NCBI GenBank assembly: GCA_001704765.1
Contig: MBFK01000145.1
Span: forward strand, 1 to 64,000
Direction of reading: 5' to 3'
DNA: 64,000 nt
DNA from: Sinorhizobium shofinae
Lineage (GTDB): Bacteria > Pseudomonadota > Alphaproteobacteria > Rhizobiales > Rhizobiaceae
Below are positions 46,734 to 57,199 of the stretch, piece by piece. The stretch's first letter is position 1; each line of letters opens with the position of its first letter. Under the pieces are notes generated by a model. That model worked only from the letters and a program-made list of their open reading frames with translations, was not told the origin of the DNA and searched no databases. The position numbers were made by a program, and so were the translations under genes.

Positions 46734-46989
46734 TCATCAGACCCAGGCCCGGGGTAGTCGATGGACCGTGGGTTTGCCGCCCCGTCTTGCGGCGACGGGC
46801 GCTATATGGCCTAAGCCTTTTTCAATTGCAACAGGGAAATGACGCGAATGGGAAGAAATTTTTCGGACGAATGCCGAAAGCGCGCAAATGCCGCGTTTTC
46901 GGTCGTTGATCGCCGCCGCTGAGATTGCGCAGGCCGGCCCTTCTTCGTAAAGCAGGCGCAAAATCTCAGGAGGCAGAAAGGATCCAAGC
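46734..46989. other. Gene-free spacer between tRNA-Gly and proX
   Basis: I see no gene. Near 46779-46800 CGCC...GGCG-type short repeats occur. AGGAGG at 46970-46975 is the ribosome binding site region of proX. Confidence 0.45.
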
Positions 46990-47499
46990 ATGAGCGAGGC
47001 ACAGCCGAAGACCGCGGAAGACCTGTTCCGCTTTCTCGACGAGCTCGGTATCGAACACCGGACGAAGCGGCATGCGCCGGTCTTCACCGTCGCCGAATCG
47101 GTGGCGCTGCGCGACGAAATTCCCGGCGGACATACAAAAAACCTGTTCCTGAAGGACAAAAAGGACAATTATTTCCTCCTGACCGTCGAGGAGAATGCGA
47201 CGGTGGACCTGAAGACCATCCATCAGACCATCGGCGCAGCAAGCAAGGTCTCCTTCGGCAAGCCGGAGAAGCTGATGGAATATCTGGGCGTGATCCCCGG
47301 CGCCGTGACCGCCTTTGGCGCGATCAACGACATGTCGGGCAAGGTGAAGATCATTCTCGATCAGGAGCTGATGGAATTCGAAACGATCAATTGCCATCCG
47401 CTCTCGAATGACCAGACAACTTCGATCGCCGCCAAGGATATGCTGCGCTTTATGGAGGCGACCGGACACGAGCCGCTTGTCTTGAAAGTGACGGCCTGA
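46990..47499 (+). CDS. Prolyl-tRNA editing protein ProX (YbaK/EbsC family)
   Basis: This is a 169-residue stand-alone editing domain that deacylates mischarged tRNAs, typically Ala- or Cys-tRNA(Pro). Family stretches are KRHAPVFTVAES, GGHTKNLFLKDKKDNYFLLTV, and GAVTAFGAINDM with the conserved GxxxP-type loop VIPGAVTAFG. It lies upstream of the thioredoxin-TPR gene. Confidence 0.9.
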   Translation: MSEAQPKTAEDLFRFLDELGIEHRTKRHAPVFTVAESVALRDEIPGGHTKNLFLKDKKDNYFLLTVEENATVDLKTIHQTIGAASKVSFGKPEKLMEYLGVIPGAVTAFGAINDMSGKVKIILDQELMEFETINCHPLSNDQTTSIAAKDMLRFMEATGHEPLVLKVTA

Positions 47500-47558
47500 C
47501 ATACGATCTTTGGCGCGGAAGCATGAAAGTCGGGCGACAAGCCCGCGAGGAGAGAAGA

Positions 47559-48536
47559 ATGGGCGGTAGCGACAATCCCTATGCAGGTTCCTTCGGCAAC
47601 CAGATGACGGCCTCGGCCTCGTTCGGCGGGCAGCCGGCACCGGATGCCGCAGCCGCCGGCGACCTGGTCAAGGACACGACCACCGCCACCTTCGCACGCG
47701 ACGTGCTCGAGGCCTCGCGCCAGCAGCCGGTGCTGGTCGATTTCTGGGCGCCCTGGTGCGGGCCCTGCAAACAGCTAACCCCGGTCATCGAGAAGGTGGT
47801 GAAAGAAGCCACTGGTCGGGTGAAGCTCGTCAAGATGAATATCGACGACCATCCCTCGATCGCCGGCCAGCTCGGCATCCAGTCGATCCCGGCGGTCATC
47901 GCCTTCGTCGGCGGGCGTCCGGTCGATGGCTTCATGGGCGCCATCCCCGAGAGCCAGATCAAGCAGTTCATCGACCGCATTGCCGGTCCTGCGGTCGATA
48001 ATGCCAAGGACGAGGTCGAGGCTGTGCTTGCCGATGCAAAGGCGCTGCTCGAAGCCGGCGATGCGCAGAACGCCGCCGGCCTCTACGGCGCCGTGCTCCA
48101 GGCGGAGCCGGAAAATGCCGACGCGATCGCCGGCATGGTCGAATGCATGATCGCGCTCGGCCAGCTTGCCGAGGCGCGCCAGGCCCTTTCGCAATTGCCG
48201 GAGGAACTCGGCAAGGCAGCCGCCATCAGCGCCGTTTCGAAGAAGCTCGACCAGATCGAAGAGGCGCGCAAGCTCGGCGATCCGGTTCAGCTGGAGCATC
48301 AGCTCGCGGTCAATCCGGACGACCACGCGGCGCGGCTGAAGCTTGCCAAGATTCGCAATGTCGAAGGCGACAGGGCCGGCGCCGCCGATCATCTCTTGCT
48401 GATCATGAAGCGCGACCGCAGCTTCGAGGACGACGCCGCCCGGCGCGAACTCCTGTCCTTCTTCGAAGTCTGGGGGCCGAAGGATCCGGCGACGATTGCC
48501 GCCCGCCGCAAGCTTTCCGCACTTCTCTTCTCCTGA
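47559..48536 (+). CDS. Thioredoxin-TPR protein (CnoX/YbbN-like)
   Basis: This 325-residue protein has an N-terminal thioredoxin domain with WCGPC (C67, C70) and cis-proline SIPAV, then TPR-like helices from about residue 155 to the end (AKALLEAGDAQNAAGLY, EARQALSQLPEEL). CnoX-type proteins combine chaperone holdase and redox protection for GroEL clients. GAGGAGAG precedes the ATG at 47559. It starts a run of three genes with the LON-domain and Trm112 proteins. Confidence 0.9.
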   Translation: MGGSDNPYAGSFGNQMTASASFGGQPAPDAAAAGDLVKDTTTATFARDVLEASRQQPVLVDFWAPWCGPCKQLTPVIEKVVKEATGRVKLVKMNIDDHPSIAGQLGIQSIPAVIAFVGGRPVDGFMGAIPESQIKQFIDRIAGPAVDNAKDEVEAVLADAKALLEAGDAQNAAGLYGAVLQAEPENADAIAGMVECMIALGQLAEARQALSQLPEELGKAAAISAVSKKLDQIEEARKLGDPVQLEHQLAVNPDDHAARLKLAKIRNVEGDRAGAADHLLLIMKRDRSFEDDAARRELLSFFEVWGPKDPATIAARRKLSALLFS

Positions 48537-48683
48537 CCGGTGATCTCAGCGACGGGCAAGATCGCTTTTTGCGCGTCCGAATGCAGCTTTTCTCCTTGAG
48601 ATTTTCGAGGGATGCACCATCTCTTGAGCGTGCGGCCCGCGCTCAAGCGACCCGGACGCCGCCATCTTCAGGGGCAGCCAGAA

Positions 48684-49364
48684 ATGCATGTCGGAAATGC
48701 GCGCTATCTCAGTCCGAAGGACCTGCCGGAGATAATTCCGGTCTTCCCCCTGACGGGCGCGCTCCTGCTTCCGGGTGCACAGCTTCCTCTCAACATCTTC
48801 GAACCGCGCTACCTCGCGATGTTCGACGACGCGCTCTCCGGTGACCGGCTGATCGGCATTGTCCAGCCCTCCTTCGCCGAGGGGCGCAGCGATATCGATT
48901 CCTCGCCGGTGCCGGCTCTATGCCAAGTCGGCTGCATCGGCCGCATCACCTCCTTCGCCGAGACCGGCGACGGCCGCTATATCACCTCGCTCACCGGCGT
49001 CTGCCGCTACAGGCTCTTTGCCGAAATTGCCGGCGTGCGCGGCTATCGCCGTTTCCGCATCGGCCCCTTCGCGGCCGATCTCGAAGGTCCGGACGACGAA
49101 GCCCTCGTCGACCGCGAGGCGCTGCTCGCCGCCTTCCGCGCCTATCTCGACGCCAACAAGCTGGAGGCGGACTGGGAAAGCGTCGAACGGGCAAGCAACC
49201 GGACGCTCGTCAATTCGATGGCGATGATGTCGCCCTATGGGCCGGCGGAGAAACAGGCGCTCCTGGAAGCGCCCGATCTCAGGACGCGCGCCGAAACGCT
49301 GATCGCGATCACCGAGATCGTGCTCGCCCGCAGTTTCGGCGATCTCGACAACATTCTGCAGTGA
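48684..49364 (+). CDS. LON peptidase substrate-binding domain protein
   Basis: This 226-residue protein contains only the N-terminal domain of Lon ([34 protein letters not shown], a PUA-like fold); no ATPase or protease domain is present. Its role is not established. ATG at 48684 is preferred; the frame continues to 48612. The Trm112 gene follows 10 bases later. Confidence 0.9.
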   Translation: MHVGNARYLSPKDLPEIIPVFPLTGALLLPGAQLPLNIFEPRYLAMFDDALSGDRLIGIVQPSFAEGRSDIDSSPVPALCQVGCIGRITSFAETGDGRYITSLTGVCRYRLFAEIAGVRGYRRFRIGPFAADLEGPDDEALVDREALLAAFRAYLDANKLEADWESVERASNRTLVNSMAMMSPYGPAEKQALLEAPDLRTRAETLIAITEIVLARSFGDLDNILQ

Positions 49365-49374
49365 AGACGAAGCC

Positions 49375-49563
49375 ATGGACGCAAACGCCAGCAGGGTCGA
49401 TCCGAAACTCCTCGAACTGCTCGTCTGCCCCCTGACGAAGGGGCGGCTCCGCTACGATGCCGAGGCCCACGAGCTGATCTCGGAAAAGGCGCGCCTTGCC
49501 TATCCGATCCGCGACGGCGTGCCGATCATGCTGGTCTCGGAGGCGCGCAAGATCGAGGAATAG
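49375..49563 (+). CDS. Trm112-family zinc-ribbon-like protein
   Basis: This 62-residue protein contains [20 protein letters not shown] and [18 protein letters not shown], the Trm112/YcaR signature. The single Cys means it lacks the full zinc knuckle. Trm112 proteins stabilise methyltransferases in other domains of life; the bacterial role is uncertain. Confidence 0.9.
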   Translation: MDANASRVDPKLLELLVCPLTKGRLRYDAEAHELISEKARLAYPIRDGVPIMLVSEARKIEE

Positions 49564-49574
49564 CACGGAATTCT

Positions 49575-49683
49575 GCCCCTCACTCTAGCCTTCTCCCCGC
49601 AGGCGGGGAGAGGGGACTGTGGCGTGCGGCAAGCCTCCTTCGCCCCGTTTGCGGGGAGAAGGTGCCGGCAGGCGGATGAGGGA
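49575..49683. repeat. Dispersed palindromic repeat cluster after Trm112 gene
   Basis: The block carries CCCCTCACTCTAGCC, CTTCTCCCCGCAGGCGGGGAG and GCGGGGAGAAGGTGCCGGCAGG, the same family as at 26192, 35441 and 57200. No gene is visible. Confidence 0.75.
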
Positions 49684-49709
49684 CAAATGCGGACGGAATT
49701 CGTCGCGGA

Positions 49710-50150
49710 CTAACCGCCGACGTGCTCGACGCTGGCTTCGATCCGTTCCATGTCGTCGTCGGAAAGACCGAAATGGTGGCCGATCTCGTGGATCAGCACA
49801 TGGGTGATGATGTCGCCCAAGGTCTCCTCGTTTTCCGCCCAGTAATCGAGAATGGGGCGGCGGTAGAGCGTGATCCGGTTCGGGAATTGGCCGGTCTCCA
49901 TGGTGAAGCGCTCGCCGATGCCGCGGCCTTCGAACAGGCCGAGAAGGTCGAAAGGCGTCTCGAGCGCCATGTCTTCGAAGACGTCGTCGCTTGGAAAATC
50001 GGCAACTTCGATGATGAGGTCCGTCGTCAGCTTGCGGAATTCTTGCGGCAGGTGGCTATAGGCTTCAAATGCAAGCTGTTCGAATGTGGTAAGGGTCGGT
50101 GCGTGGCGTTCCCGCCAATCATCGGTCTGGTCAATGCGGGCCATAGGCAC
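49710..50150 (-). CDS. Zincin-like metallopeptidase family protein
   Basis: This 146-residue protein carries the zinc protease motif HEIGHHFGLSDDDM near the C terminus (HExxH plus a following Asp-rich loop) and FNRITLYRRPI-type FPNRITLYRRPILDYW. This matches the small metallopeptidase family annotated PF06262. Activity and substrate are unknown. Start may be the Met at 50144. It is convergent with the Trm112 end and divergent from imuA. Confidence 0.82.
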   Translation of the reverse strand: MPMARIDQTDDWRERHAPTLTTFEQLAFEAYSHLPQEFRKLTTDLIIEVADFPSDDVFEDMALETPFDLLGLFEGRGIGERFTMETGQFPNRITLYRRPILDYWAENEETLGDIITHVLIHEIGHHFGLSDDDMERIEASVEHVGG

Positions 50151-50275
50151 TCCTTGTTGCCCTCATATAGCGATTTCGCGTTTGTTTTTCGAGTGTTGAA
50201 TTCTGTTCGGGAGGGATGAGGAATAAATTCTTATCCTTTGCTGTTGACTCTTCCCGCAAGCTCTGGAATCTATAA

Positions 50276-50290
50276 GAACATAACATGAAC
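50276..50290 (+). promoter_or_regulatory. LexA (SOS) box of imuA-imuB-dnaE2
   Basis: GAAC-ATAACAT-GAAC fits the alphaproteobacterial LexA consensus GAAC-N7-GAAC exactly. TTGACT at 50244 is a possible -35. The box covers the in-frame ATG at 50285. Confidence 0.9.
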
Positions 50291-50311
50291 ATTCGATGGG
50301 AGTTGACCGTC

Positions 50312-51265
50312 ATGGCCGAGAACGCCGTGCAACGGCAAACCATTCTTTCCCTTCGTGACACCATAGCACGGATTGAAAATTGCAGCTTGCCTGGAATTGT
50401 GCGGACCGCCAAGGCGGCCGATGCCGCCGGCTTTCGGCGCGGCAGGGAAGGGACCTTGCATCGCAAGGTTCTGCCCCTCGGGATTGCGCCGCTCGACGAT
50501 GTCCTCAAGGGCGGGCTGCCGCTCGAAGGCATGATGGAAATCCGCAATGCCGAAACCCGCGATGCCGGCGCGGCCGCCGGCTTCGTGGCGGCGCTTGCGG
50601 TGCTTTATCAGCAAGAGAGGAAGGAGAAAGGCCATCTCGCCCCGGTCCTATGGATCAGCCAGGCGCTCGCTTCCCGCGAGGCGGGGCAGCTCTATGCGCC
50701 CGGCCTCAAGTCCTACGGGCTCGACCCAGAGCGCTTCCTCTTCGTTTCGGCGCGCACGGTCAAGGATGCGCTCTGGATCACCGAGACGGCACTTTCGGTG
50801 CCGGTCTTCGCCGCGGTCGTTCTGGAAATCCGCGGCAATCCCGCCTGTCTCGCCTTGAGCGAGAGCCGGCGCCTGCATGTCCGGGCCGGGGCCGGCGGCG
50901 TGCCTCTGCTTCTCTTCCGCCAGGCGGGCGAGGAGGAGGCGAGCAGCGCCTTCTTCCGGTTCCAGATCAAGCCGGCGCCGGCCGGCGAACGTCCTCTCCC
51001 CGATGGTTCGGTGCTTTGCGGCAGCATCGACCATCCCGCCTTTCACCTCCTTGTCGAAAAAAGCAGGGCTTACGCTGCTGCCGACATCTTTCTGGAATGG
51101 AACGCCCATGACCGCCGCTTCTACCCCCTCGATGAGCGCCGGAGCGCCGCTCTTCAAGCCAATGGACAGCCAGAGAATCCTGTCGATCCACTTTCCGCAT
51201 CTGCCGGCCGATCGCGTCGCGCGCAGCCGCTGGGGCGCCTCCTGGCTTTCGCGCGGGCGTCCTGA
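50312..51265 (+). CDS. imuA: SOS mutagenesis protein ImuA
   Basis: This 317-residue RecA-like protein is the first gene of the mutasome cassette and is needed for damage-induced mutagenesis by ImuB and DnaE2. Features are LPLGIAPLDDVLKGGLPLEGM, WISQAL and FVSARTVKDALWI. I prefer ATG at 50312 (MAENAVQRQ) because GGGAG lies nine bases upstream and the ATG at 50285 lies inside the LexA box. It overlaps imuB. Confidence 0.9.
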   Translation: MAENAVQRQTILSLRDTIARIENCSLPGIVRTAKAADAAGFRRGREGTLHRKVLPLGIAPLDDVLKGGLPLEGMMEIRNAETRDAGAAAGFVAALAVLYQQERKEKGHLAPVLWISQALASREAGQLYAPGLKSYGLDPERFLFVSARTVKDALWITETALSVPVFAAVVLEIRGNPACLALSESRRLHVRAGAGGVPLLLFRQAGEEEASSAFFRFQIKPAPAGERPLPDGSVLCGSIDHPAFHLLVEKSRAYAAADIFLEWNAHDRRFYPLDERRSAALQANGQPENPVDPLSASAGRSRRAQPLGRLLAFARAS

Positions 51266-52721
51266 TCATCCGCCGGTCGTTTTTGCCGCCAAGATCGACA
51301 ATGCCATGCGCCTCGTCGCGCTCGATACGCTTGCCGAGCGCATCGGCCTGAAGCGCGGCCAGGGGGCTGCGGAGGCCCGCGCCATGTGCCCGGCGCTCGA
51401 CGTGATCGCCGCTGATCCGGCGGCAGACCAGGCCTTTCTGGAAGGGCTTGCCGATTGGTGCGACCGCTATACGCCGCTCGTCGCCCTCGACGGAAAGGAC
51501 GGCCTATTCCTTGACATCACCGGCTGTGCCCATCTGCATGGCGGCGAGAAGGGGCTCATCAGCGACGTCTTGTCCCGGCTTTTTTCGCTCGGCGTCGAGG
51601 CGCGGGCGACCGTCTCCTCCTCTGCCGGCCTCTCCTGGGCCGCTGCCCGCTATGGCAATGTGGCCGTCATCGAACCGGGAGAGGCCGACCGGGTTCTTGC
51701 ACCCTTGCCGGTCGCTGCCCTGCGCCTGCCGGCGGAAACCGCCGCCGCGCTCGAACGCGTCGGGCTGAAACAGATCGGCGACCTTCTCGAAGCGCCGCGC
51801 CCGCCGCTCGCCCGCCGCTTCGGTTCCCTCCTTCTCCTGCGGCTCGACCAGGCGAGGGGCGAGGCGGACGAACCTTTATCGCCCCGCCTGCCGGTGCCGA
51901 GCTTTTCCGCCGAGCGCCGGCTCGCCGAGCCGCTTATGGACGAGGAATACATTCTCGAACTGACCCGGCACCTTGCCAAGGACGTCCGCGCCTCGCTGGA
52001 GCGGCATGGCGAAGGCGGACGGCTGTTCGAGCTCCTCCTGTTTCGCGTCGATGGACGGGTGTTCCGTGTCCGGGCGCATGCGGCCATCCCCTTGAATGAT
52101 GCCGATCGCATCGCGGCGCTCTTTCGCGAGCGGCTGCAGGCGGTCCATGACGATCTCGATGCCGGGTATGGCTTCGAAATCCTCAGGCTGGCTGTTTTGC
52201 GAAGCGAGAGGCTCGATCCCGCACAGCAGGATTTTTCCGGCGTGCCCGAGGAAAGCCAGCCGCTTGCCGCCTTCATCGACAAGGTTTCCGCCCGTTTCGG
52301 GCCCGATTGCCTGATGCAGGCGAGCCTTGCCGAAAGCCACCTGCCGGAACGGGCGGGCGGGTTTGCCGCCGTTAGGGATGTTGCGGCGCTGATGGGTTCC
52401 CCTGCCTCTGAAGACAAGGCTTTTCCTGAAAACCGCCCGCTTCGGATTTTCACCCATCCCGAACGGGTGGAGGCGACGGCCGAGGTTCCGGACGGCGCCC
52501 CGCGCAGCTTCAACTGGCGCAAGACCCAGTATCGCGTCGCCCGCGCCGAGGGGCCGGAGCGGATCGCCGCCGAATGGTGGATCGACGGGGAGGGGCATCC
52601 GACCCGCGACTATTTCCGGGTCGAGGATCAGGAGGGCCGCCGCTTCTGGCTGTTCCGCGAAGGCCTTTACGGAAGGGAAGTCGCAGCGGCCCGCTGGTTC
52701 ATGCACGGAGTTTTCGCATGA
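51162..52721 (+). CDS. imuB: Y-family polymerase-like protein ImuB
   Basis: This 519-residue ImuB resembles a Y-family polymerase but lacks the catalytic acidic residues: the usual first motif (DxDxFY) reads IHFPHLPAD, and [18 protein letters not shown] stands for the second. It therefore serves as a platform linking DnaE2 to the beta clamp. An in-frame ATG at 51108 would lengthen the overlap with imuA; I prefer 51162 ([15 protein letters not shown]). The dnaE2 start overlaps its stop. Confidence 0.9.
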   Translation: MDSQRILSIHFPHLPADRVARSRWGASWLSRGRPDHPPVVFAAKIDNAMRLVALDTLAERIGLKRGQGAAEARAMCPALDVIAADPAADQAFLEGLADWCDRYTPLVALDGKDGLFLDITGCAHLHGGEKGLISDVLSRLFSLGVEARATVSSSAGLSWAAARYGNVAVIEPGEADRVLAPLPVAALRLPAETAAALERVGLKQIGDLLEAPRPPLARRFGSLLLLRLDQARGEADEPLSPRLPVPSFSAERRLAEPLMDEEYILELTRHLAKDVRASLERHGEGGRLFELLLFRVDGRVFRVRAHAAIPLNDADRIAALFRERLQAVHDDLDAGYGFEILRLAVLRSERLDPAQQDFSGVPEESQPLAAFIDKVSARFGPDCLMQASLAESHLPERAGGFAAVRDVAALMGSPASEDKAFPENRPLRIFTHPERVEATAEVPDGAPRSFNWRKTQYRVARAEGPERIAAEWWIDGEGHPTRDYFRVEDQEGRRFWLFREGLYGREVAAARWFMHGVFA

Positions 52722-55700
52722 GCGAGGAGCCGATCTTCTACGAGCTTGGGGCGCGCACGAATTTCTCCTTCCTCGAGGGGGCGGCGCCGGCCGAGGAGAT
52801 GATCGTCTTTGCCAAGAAGGTCGGGCTTTCAGGCCTCGGCATCGCCGACCGCAACAGCGTGGCGGGTGTCGTCCGGGCCCATGCCAAGGCGAAAGTGGAG
52901 GGTTACCCTTTCCAGCCGGGGACCTGCCTGGTTTTTGCCGACGGCACGCCGGATATTCTCGCCTATCCCAGGAACAGGCGGGGGTGGGGGCATCTTTGCC
53001 GTCTGCTCAGCGCCGGCAACCTGCGCTCGAAGAAGGGCGATTGCACGCTTTATCTCGCCGATCTCCTCGAATGGCAGGAGGACCTTCTCCTGATCGTCAT
53101 GTCGGACGAAGGCCGGCCGCAGCCGGAAACCATGAGCACGCTTCTCAAAAAATTGCAGGAGCATGCTGGCAACCGGCTCTATCTTGGCCTGGCGCCGCAT
53201 TATGACGGTTTCGACCGACATGACTTCGCCGTTCTCGCCTCAGTCGCCAAGGGCCTGGATGTCCGGCTTCTGGCCACCAATGACGCGCTCTATCACGATC
53301 CGCATTACAGGCCGCTTGCAGATGTCGTAACCGCCATTCGCGAGCATGTGACGATCGCCAGCGCCGGCTTCCTCCTCCAGAAGAATGCCGAAAGGCACCT
53401 GAAGGGCCCGACGGAGATGGCACGGCTTTTCCGCGACTATCCCGAAGCGATCGTCAATGCGGGTAAATTCTTCAAGCGGCTTTCCTTCAGTCTCGACGAA
53501 CTCAGCCACCAATATCCGGACGAAAATGCCGAAGGCGAGACGCCGGCCGAAAGCTTGCGACGGCTCGTCGCGGAAGGCGCGCTCGAGCGTTATCCTTCGG
53601 GCGTGCCGGAAAAGGTCCAGCGGCAGATCGAATACGAGCTGGAGCTCATCCACGACAAGAAATACGAGCCCTATTTCCTGACCGTCCACAAGCTGGTGAA
53701 GTTTGCCCGCAATGCCCAGATTCTTTGCCAGGGGCGGGGGTCTGCGGCCAATTCCTCGGTCTGTTTCTGTCTCCGCATCACCGATGTCGATCCGCAGAAG
53801 TTCACGCTGCTGTTCGACCGCTTCCTGTCGCGCGACCGCGACGAGCCGCCCGATATCGATGTCGATTTCGAGCACGAGCGGCGCGAAGAGGTCATCCAAT
53901 ATATCTACAGGACCTACGGCAAGGAGCATGCCGGCCTGACCGCCGCGGTGATCAGCTATCGCTCGCGTTCGGCCGGACGCGAGGTCGCCAAGGCCTTCGG
54001 CCTGTCGGAGGATGTCCAGTCGGCGCTTGTCAGTTCGATCTGGGGCTGGGGGACTTCTCCCTTCACCAAAGAGCAGGCGAAGGGGGCGGGCCTCGACGTG
54101 GCGGATCCGCTCACCAGGCGCGTTCTTGCCTATGCCAGCCTGCTCATGAACTTCCCGCGGCATCTCTCCCAGCATGTGGGCGGCTTCGTCATCACCCGCG
54201 ACAGGCTCGACGAGGTCGTGCCGATCATGAATACGGCCATGCCCGACCGCTACATGATCGAATGGGACAAGGACGACCTCGACCAACTAAAGATCCTGAA
54301 GGTCGACGTGCTGGCGCTCGGCATGCTGACCTGCCTTGCCAAGGCCTTCAAGTTTCTGGAAGCCCATTACGGCGAACTAAAAACGCTCGCCGAAATCTAC
54401 CAGGATCATCAGGAGGCCGTTTACGACATGATCTGCCGCGCCGATACGGTCGGCGTCTTCCAGATCGAAAGCCGGGCGCAGATGAGCATGCTGCCGCGCC
54501 TCAGGCCGCGTGAAATGTACGATCTGGTGATCGAGGTCGCGATCGTCCGCCCGGGCCCCATCCAGGGCAACATGGTGCATCCCTATCTGAAGCGGCGCGA
54601 GGCGCAGCGCAGGGGCGAAGCGGTCGAGTATCCGAGTTCGGAATTGAAGGCGGTTTTGGAAAGGACACTGGGCGTGCCGCTGTTCCAGGAGCAGGCGATG
54701 CAGATCGCGATCACCGCCGCCGGCTTTTCGCCCAGCGAAGCCGATCGCCTGCGCCGCGCCATGGCGACCTTCAAGCGGACCGGCACGATCCATACTTTCG
54801 AGCGGAAGATGATCGATGGCATGGTCAAGAACGGTTACGATAGGGAGTTCGCCGAACGCTGCTTCAACCAGATCAAGGGATTCGGCGAATATGGCTTTCC
54901 CGAGAGCCATGCCGCCTCCTTCGCCTCCCTCGTCTATGCCTCCTCCTGGTTCAAGACCTACTATCCGGATGTCTTCTGCGCCGCCCTTCTGAATTCGCAG
55001 CCGATGGGCTTCTATGCGCCCGCCCAGCTCGTGCGCGATGCCCGCGAACACGGGGTCAGGATGCTGCCGGTCGACGTCAACCATTCGGGCTGGGATGCCC
55101 TGCTCGAAGGCGAAGGGATGTTCAGCAAGACTGCGATCGACCCGCGTCATGCCGAAATGCGGAATGTCATCCGTTCCGAGAAGGCCGTTCGGCTCGGATT
55201 CCGGCTGGTCAAGGGAGTAAAGCAAACGGATATGGAGGCGCTCGTTGCGCGCCGCGGCAAGGGGTACCGTTCCGTCCACGATCTCTGGGTCCGCTCCGGC
55301 CTGACCCGGGCCGTGCTGGAGCGTCTTGCGGATGCGGATGCCTTCCGCTCCATCGGGCTCGATCGGCGAAGAGCACTCTGGGCGGTGAAGGCGCTAGACG
55401 AGCAGTCGGCGGTCGAGCGCCTGCCGCTTTTCGACGGAGCGGGGTCCACGGACCTGCAGGTCGAACCGGCGGTCGCCCTGCCGGACATGGCCGCGGGCGA
55501 GCATGTCATCCATGACTATCGTTACCTGACGCTTTCCCTGAAGGCCCATCCGGTTTCCTTCATGCGGGAGGATTTCGCGCGCATGGGCATTCTTTCCAAC
55601 AGTGACCTGGCGAGGACCCCGGCCGGACGACGGGTGACGGTGGCAGGCCTTGTGCTCGTTCGCCAGCGGCCGGGCTCCGCCAACGGCGTCATCTTCATGA

Positions 55701-56071
55701 CGATCGAGGACGAAACCGGTGTCGCCAACATCATCGTGTGGGAAAAGACGTTCCAGAAATATCGACGGCAGGTCATGGGATCGCGGCTCGTGAAGGTGCG
55801 CGGCCGCTTACAGAGCGAAAGCGGCGTCATCCATGTGGTCGCCGAGTATATGGAAGACATGACGCCGATGCTCGGCCTCTTGCGCAACGAGGTCCGGCGT
55901 TTCGGAGCCAATGATCGGGCGGATGAGGCGCTGCGGCCGACGGCGGACGCTCGCGACAAGAAAGCGCTCCGCCAATTGCGTCTGGCGCCACCTGCACACA
56001 GGGAGCTGGAAGCTTCGGAGGTGGGGATCGAGGTGGCCGAAGTCCTGCCGAAGGGGCGCAATTTCCATTGA
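52718..56071 (+). CDS. dnaE2: Error-prone DNA polymerase DnaE2 (ImuC)
   Basis: This 1117-residue C-family polymerase does damage-induced translesion synthesis. N-terminal PHP domain ([30 protein letters not shown]), polymerase core with [11 protein letters not shown] and catalytic Asps D379, D381 and D383 ([13 protein letters not shown]), helix-hairpin-helix and a C-terminal OB fold ([24 protein letters not shown]). Third gene of the SOS cassette, ATG at 52718 overlapping imuB. Confidence 0.97.
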   Translation: MSEEPIFYELGARTNFSFLEGAAPAEEMIVFAKKVGLSGLGIADRNSVAGVVRAHAKAKVEGYPFQPGTCLVFADGTPDILAYPRNRRGWGHLCRLLSAGNLRSKKGDCTLYLADLLEWQEDLLLIVMSDEGRPQPETMSTLLKKLQEHAGNRLYLGLAPHYDGFDRHDFAVLASVAKGLDVRLLATNDALYHDPHYRPLADVVTAIREHVTIASAGFLLQKNAERHLKGPTEMARLFRDYPEAIVNAGKFFKRLSFSLDELSHQYPDENAEGETPAESLRRLVAEGALERYPSGVPEKVQRQIEYELELIHDKKYEPYFLTVHKLVKFARNAQILCQGRGSAANSSVCFCLRITDVDPQKFTLLFDRFLSRDRDEPPDIDVDFEHERREEVIQYIYRTYGKEHAGLTAAVISYRSRSAGREVAKAFGLSEDVQSALVSSIWGWGTSPFTKEQAKGAGLDVADPLTRRVLAYASLLMNFPRHLSQHVGGFVITRDRLDEVVPIMNTAMPDRYMIEWDKDDLDQLKILKVDVLALGMLTCLAKAFKFLEAHYGELKTLAEIYQDHQEAVYDMICRADTVGVFQIESRAQMSMLPRLRPREMYDLVIEVAIVRPGPIQGNMVHPYLKRREAQRRGEAVEYPSSELKAVLERTLGVPLFQEQAMQIAITAAGFSPSEADRLRRAMATFKRTGTIHTFERKMIDGMVKNGYDREFAERCFNQIKGFGEYGFPESHAASFASLVYASSWFKTYYPDVFCAALLNSQPMGFYAPAQLVRDAREHGVRMLPVDVNHSGWDALLEGEGMFSKTAIDPRHAEMRNVIRSEKAVRLGFRLVKGVKQTDMEALVARRGKGYRSVHDLWVRSGLTRAVLERLADADAFRSIGLDRRRALWAVKALDEQSAVERLPLFDGAGSTDLQVEPAVALPDMAAGEHVIHDYRYLTLSLKAHPVSFMREDFARMGILSNSDLARTPAGRRVTVAGLVLVRQRPGSANGVIFMTIEDETGVANIIVWEKTFQKYRRQVMGSRLVKVRGRLQSESGVIHVVAEYMEDMTPMLGLLRNEVRRFGANDRADEALRPTADARDKKALRQLRLAPPAHRELEASEVGIEVAEVLPKGRNFH

Positions 56072-56196
56072 GCCTCGGTCAGACTTGCTGCCAACGATCG
56101 TTGCATCGCCGATTTGCCCAAGCTTTCGTCTCCCTGTGTAAAAATGTCGCAGGCTGCCCTCCCCAATCTGCAAGCCAGGGGAGAAAAATCGTCGCC

Positions 56197-56215
56197 TTAG
56201 AATCACCTAATCTAA
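56197..56215 (+). promoter_or_regulatory. Irr/ICE-like element 1 upstream of bfd
   Basis: TTAGA-N9-TCTAA is an AT-rich inverted repeat in GC-rich DNA, related to the perfect one at 56242. Confidence 0.5.
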
Positions 56216-56241
56216 TGAAAACACGAAATTTTTCCTCAAGG

Positions 56242-56256
56242 TTAGAATCACTCTAA
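56242..56256 (+). promoter_or_regulatory. Irr/ICE-like element 2 upstream of bfd-bfr
   Basis: TTAGA-ATCAC-TCTAA is a perfect inverted repeat like the iron control element bound by Irr in rhizobia, about 100 bases upstream of bfd. Irr regulation of bacterioferritin is established in related bacteria; binding here is inference. Confidence 0.7.
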
Positions 56257-56356
56257 TATGCCCCTCAACTTTATGGAGAGGAGTTTTTTCTTGACGGCAA
56301 ATATCCTCTTTTGCTTTATCGCAAATCAGGATGTTGCGTTTGACAGGCAAGACGAA

Positions 56357-56668
56357 ATGTTGGTTTGCAGCTGCAATTTCATCACCGAAGAAGAGATCGA
56401 AGACACGATCATCGGCCTCCTTGATGAGGACTGTTGGCAGCTGATCGTGCCGGCAAAGGTCTATCACGCGATGGAAAAGCGCGGCCGTTGCTGCGGCTGT
56501 TTCCCCAATGTCGTCGACATCATCATCCGCACCACCGAGCAATATCATGCCCGTCGCGACTCGACGGAAGCCGAGATATTTGATTTCATGGCCCGCCTAA
56601 AACAATTCCATGAAGAAAACCGGAGGGCGGATCTTGAAAGGCGACGCAAAGGTCATCGAGCAGCTTAA
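56357..56668 (+). CDS. bfd: Bacterioferritin-associated ferredoxin
   Basis: This 103-residue [2Fe-2S] protein releases iron from bacterioferritin by electron transfer. The cluster cysteines are in LVCSCNFI and [13 protein letters not shown] at 56357 gives the family start MLVCSCN; the frame upstream to 56258 is AT-rich and runs through the promoter region. A charged C-terminal extension overlaps the start of bfr. Confidence 0.93.
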   Translation: MLVCSCNFITEEEIEDTIIGLLDEDCWQLIVPAKVYHAMEKRGRCCGCFPNVVDIIIRTTEQYHARRDSTEAEIFDFMARLKQFHEENRRADLERRRKGHRAA

Positions 56669-57119
56669 CGAAGCGCTCTTTCTCGAACTCGGTGCTGTAA
56701 ACCAGTACTGGGTGCATTACCGCCTTCTCGAAGACTGGGGCTACACGCTGCTCGCAAAGAAGGAGCGTACCGAGTCCATCGAGGAAATGCACCACGCCGA
56801 CAAACTCATCGAACGCATCATCTTCCTCGAAGGCCATCCGAACCTGCAGACAGTCGCACCGCTGCGCATCGGGCAGAACGTCAAGGAAGTGCTGAAGGCC
56901 GACCTCGCCGGCGAAAACGACGCCCGCACGGCCTACAAGAATTCCCGCGATATCTGTCACGCGGCCGGCGACTATGTCTCGATGAAGCTCTTCGAGGAAC
57001 TGCTCGCCGACGAGGAGGGCCACATCAACTTCCTCGAGTCGCAGCTCCAACTGCTCGAAACGATCGGCGAGGAGAAATACGGGCAGCTCAACGCCGCCCC
57101 GGCCAACGAAGCCGAGTAA
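56634..57119 (+). CDS. bfr: Bacterioferritin
   Basis: This 161-residue heme ferritin oxidises and stores iron. All ferroxidase ligands are in place with standard numbering (E18, E51, H54, E94, E127, H130), as is the heme ligand Met52. The start is taken as TTG at 56634 because GGAGGG lies six bases upstream and it gives the exact family length; ATG at 56610 would add eight residues. It overlaps bfd by 35 bases, implying coupled translation. Confidence 0.96.
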   Translation: MKGDAKVIEQLNEALFLELGAVNQYWVHYRLLEDWGYTLLAKKERTESIEEMHHADKLIERIIFLEGHPNLQTVAPLRIGQNVKEVLKADLAGENDARTAYKNSRDICHAAGDYVSMKLFEELLADEEGHINFLESQLQLLETIGEEKYGQLNAAPANEAE

Positions 57120-57138
57120 TACCGGATCTGTTTCATGA

Positions 57139-57170
57139 AGCGCCGCGCCTTTAAACGCGCGGCGCTTTTT
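57139..57170 (+). terminator. Intrinsic terminator after bfr
   Basis: AGCGCCGCGC pairs with GCGCGGCGCT around an eight-base loop, followed by TTTTTCTT. Confidence 0.88.
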
Positions 57171-57199
57171 CTTCATCGATGAAAAGAGGGGTTGCGTTT

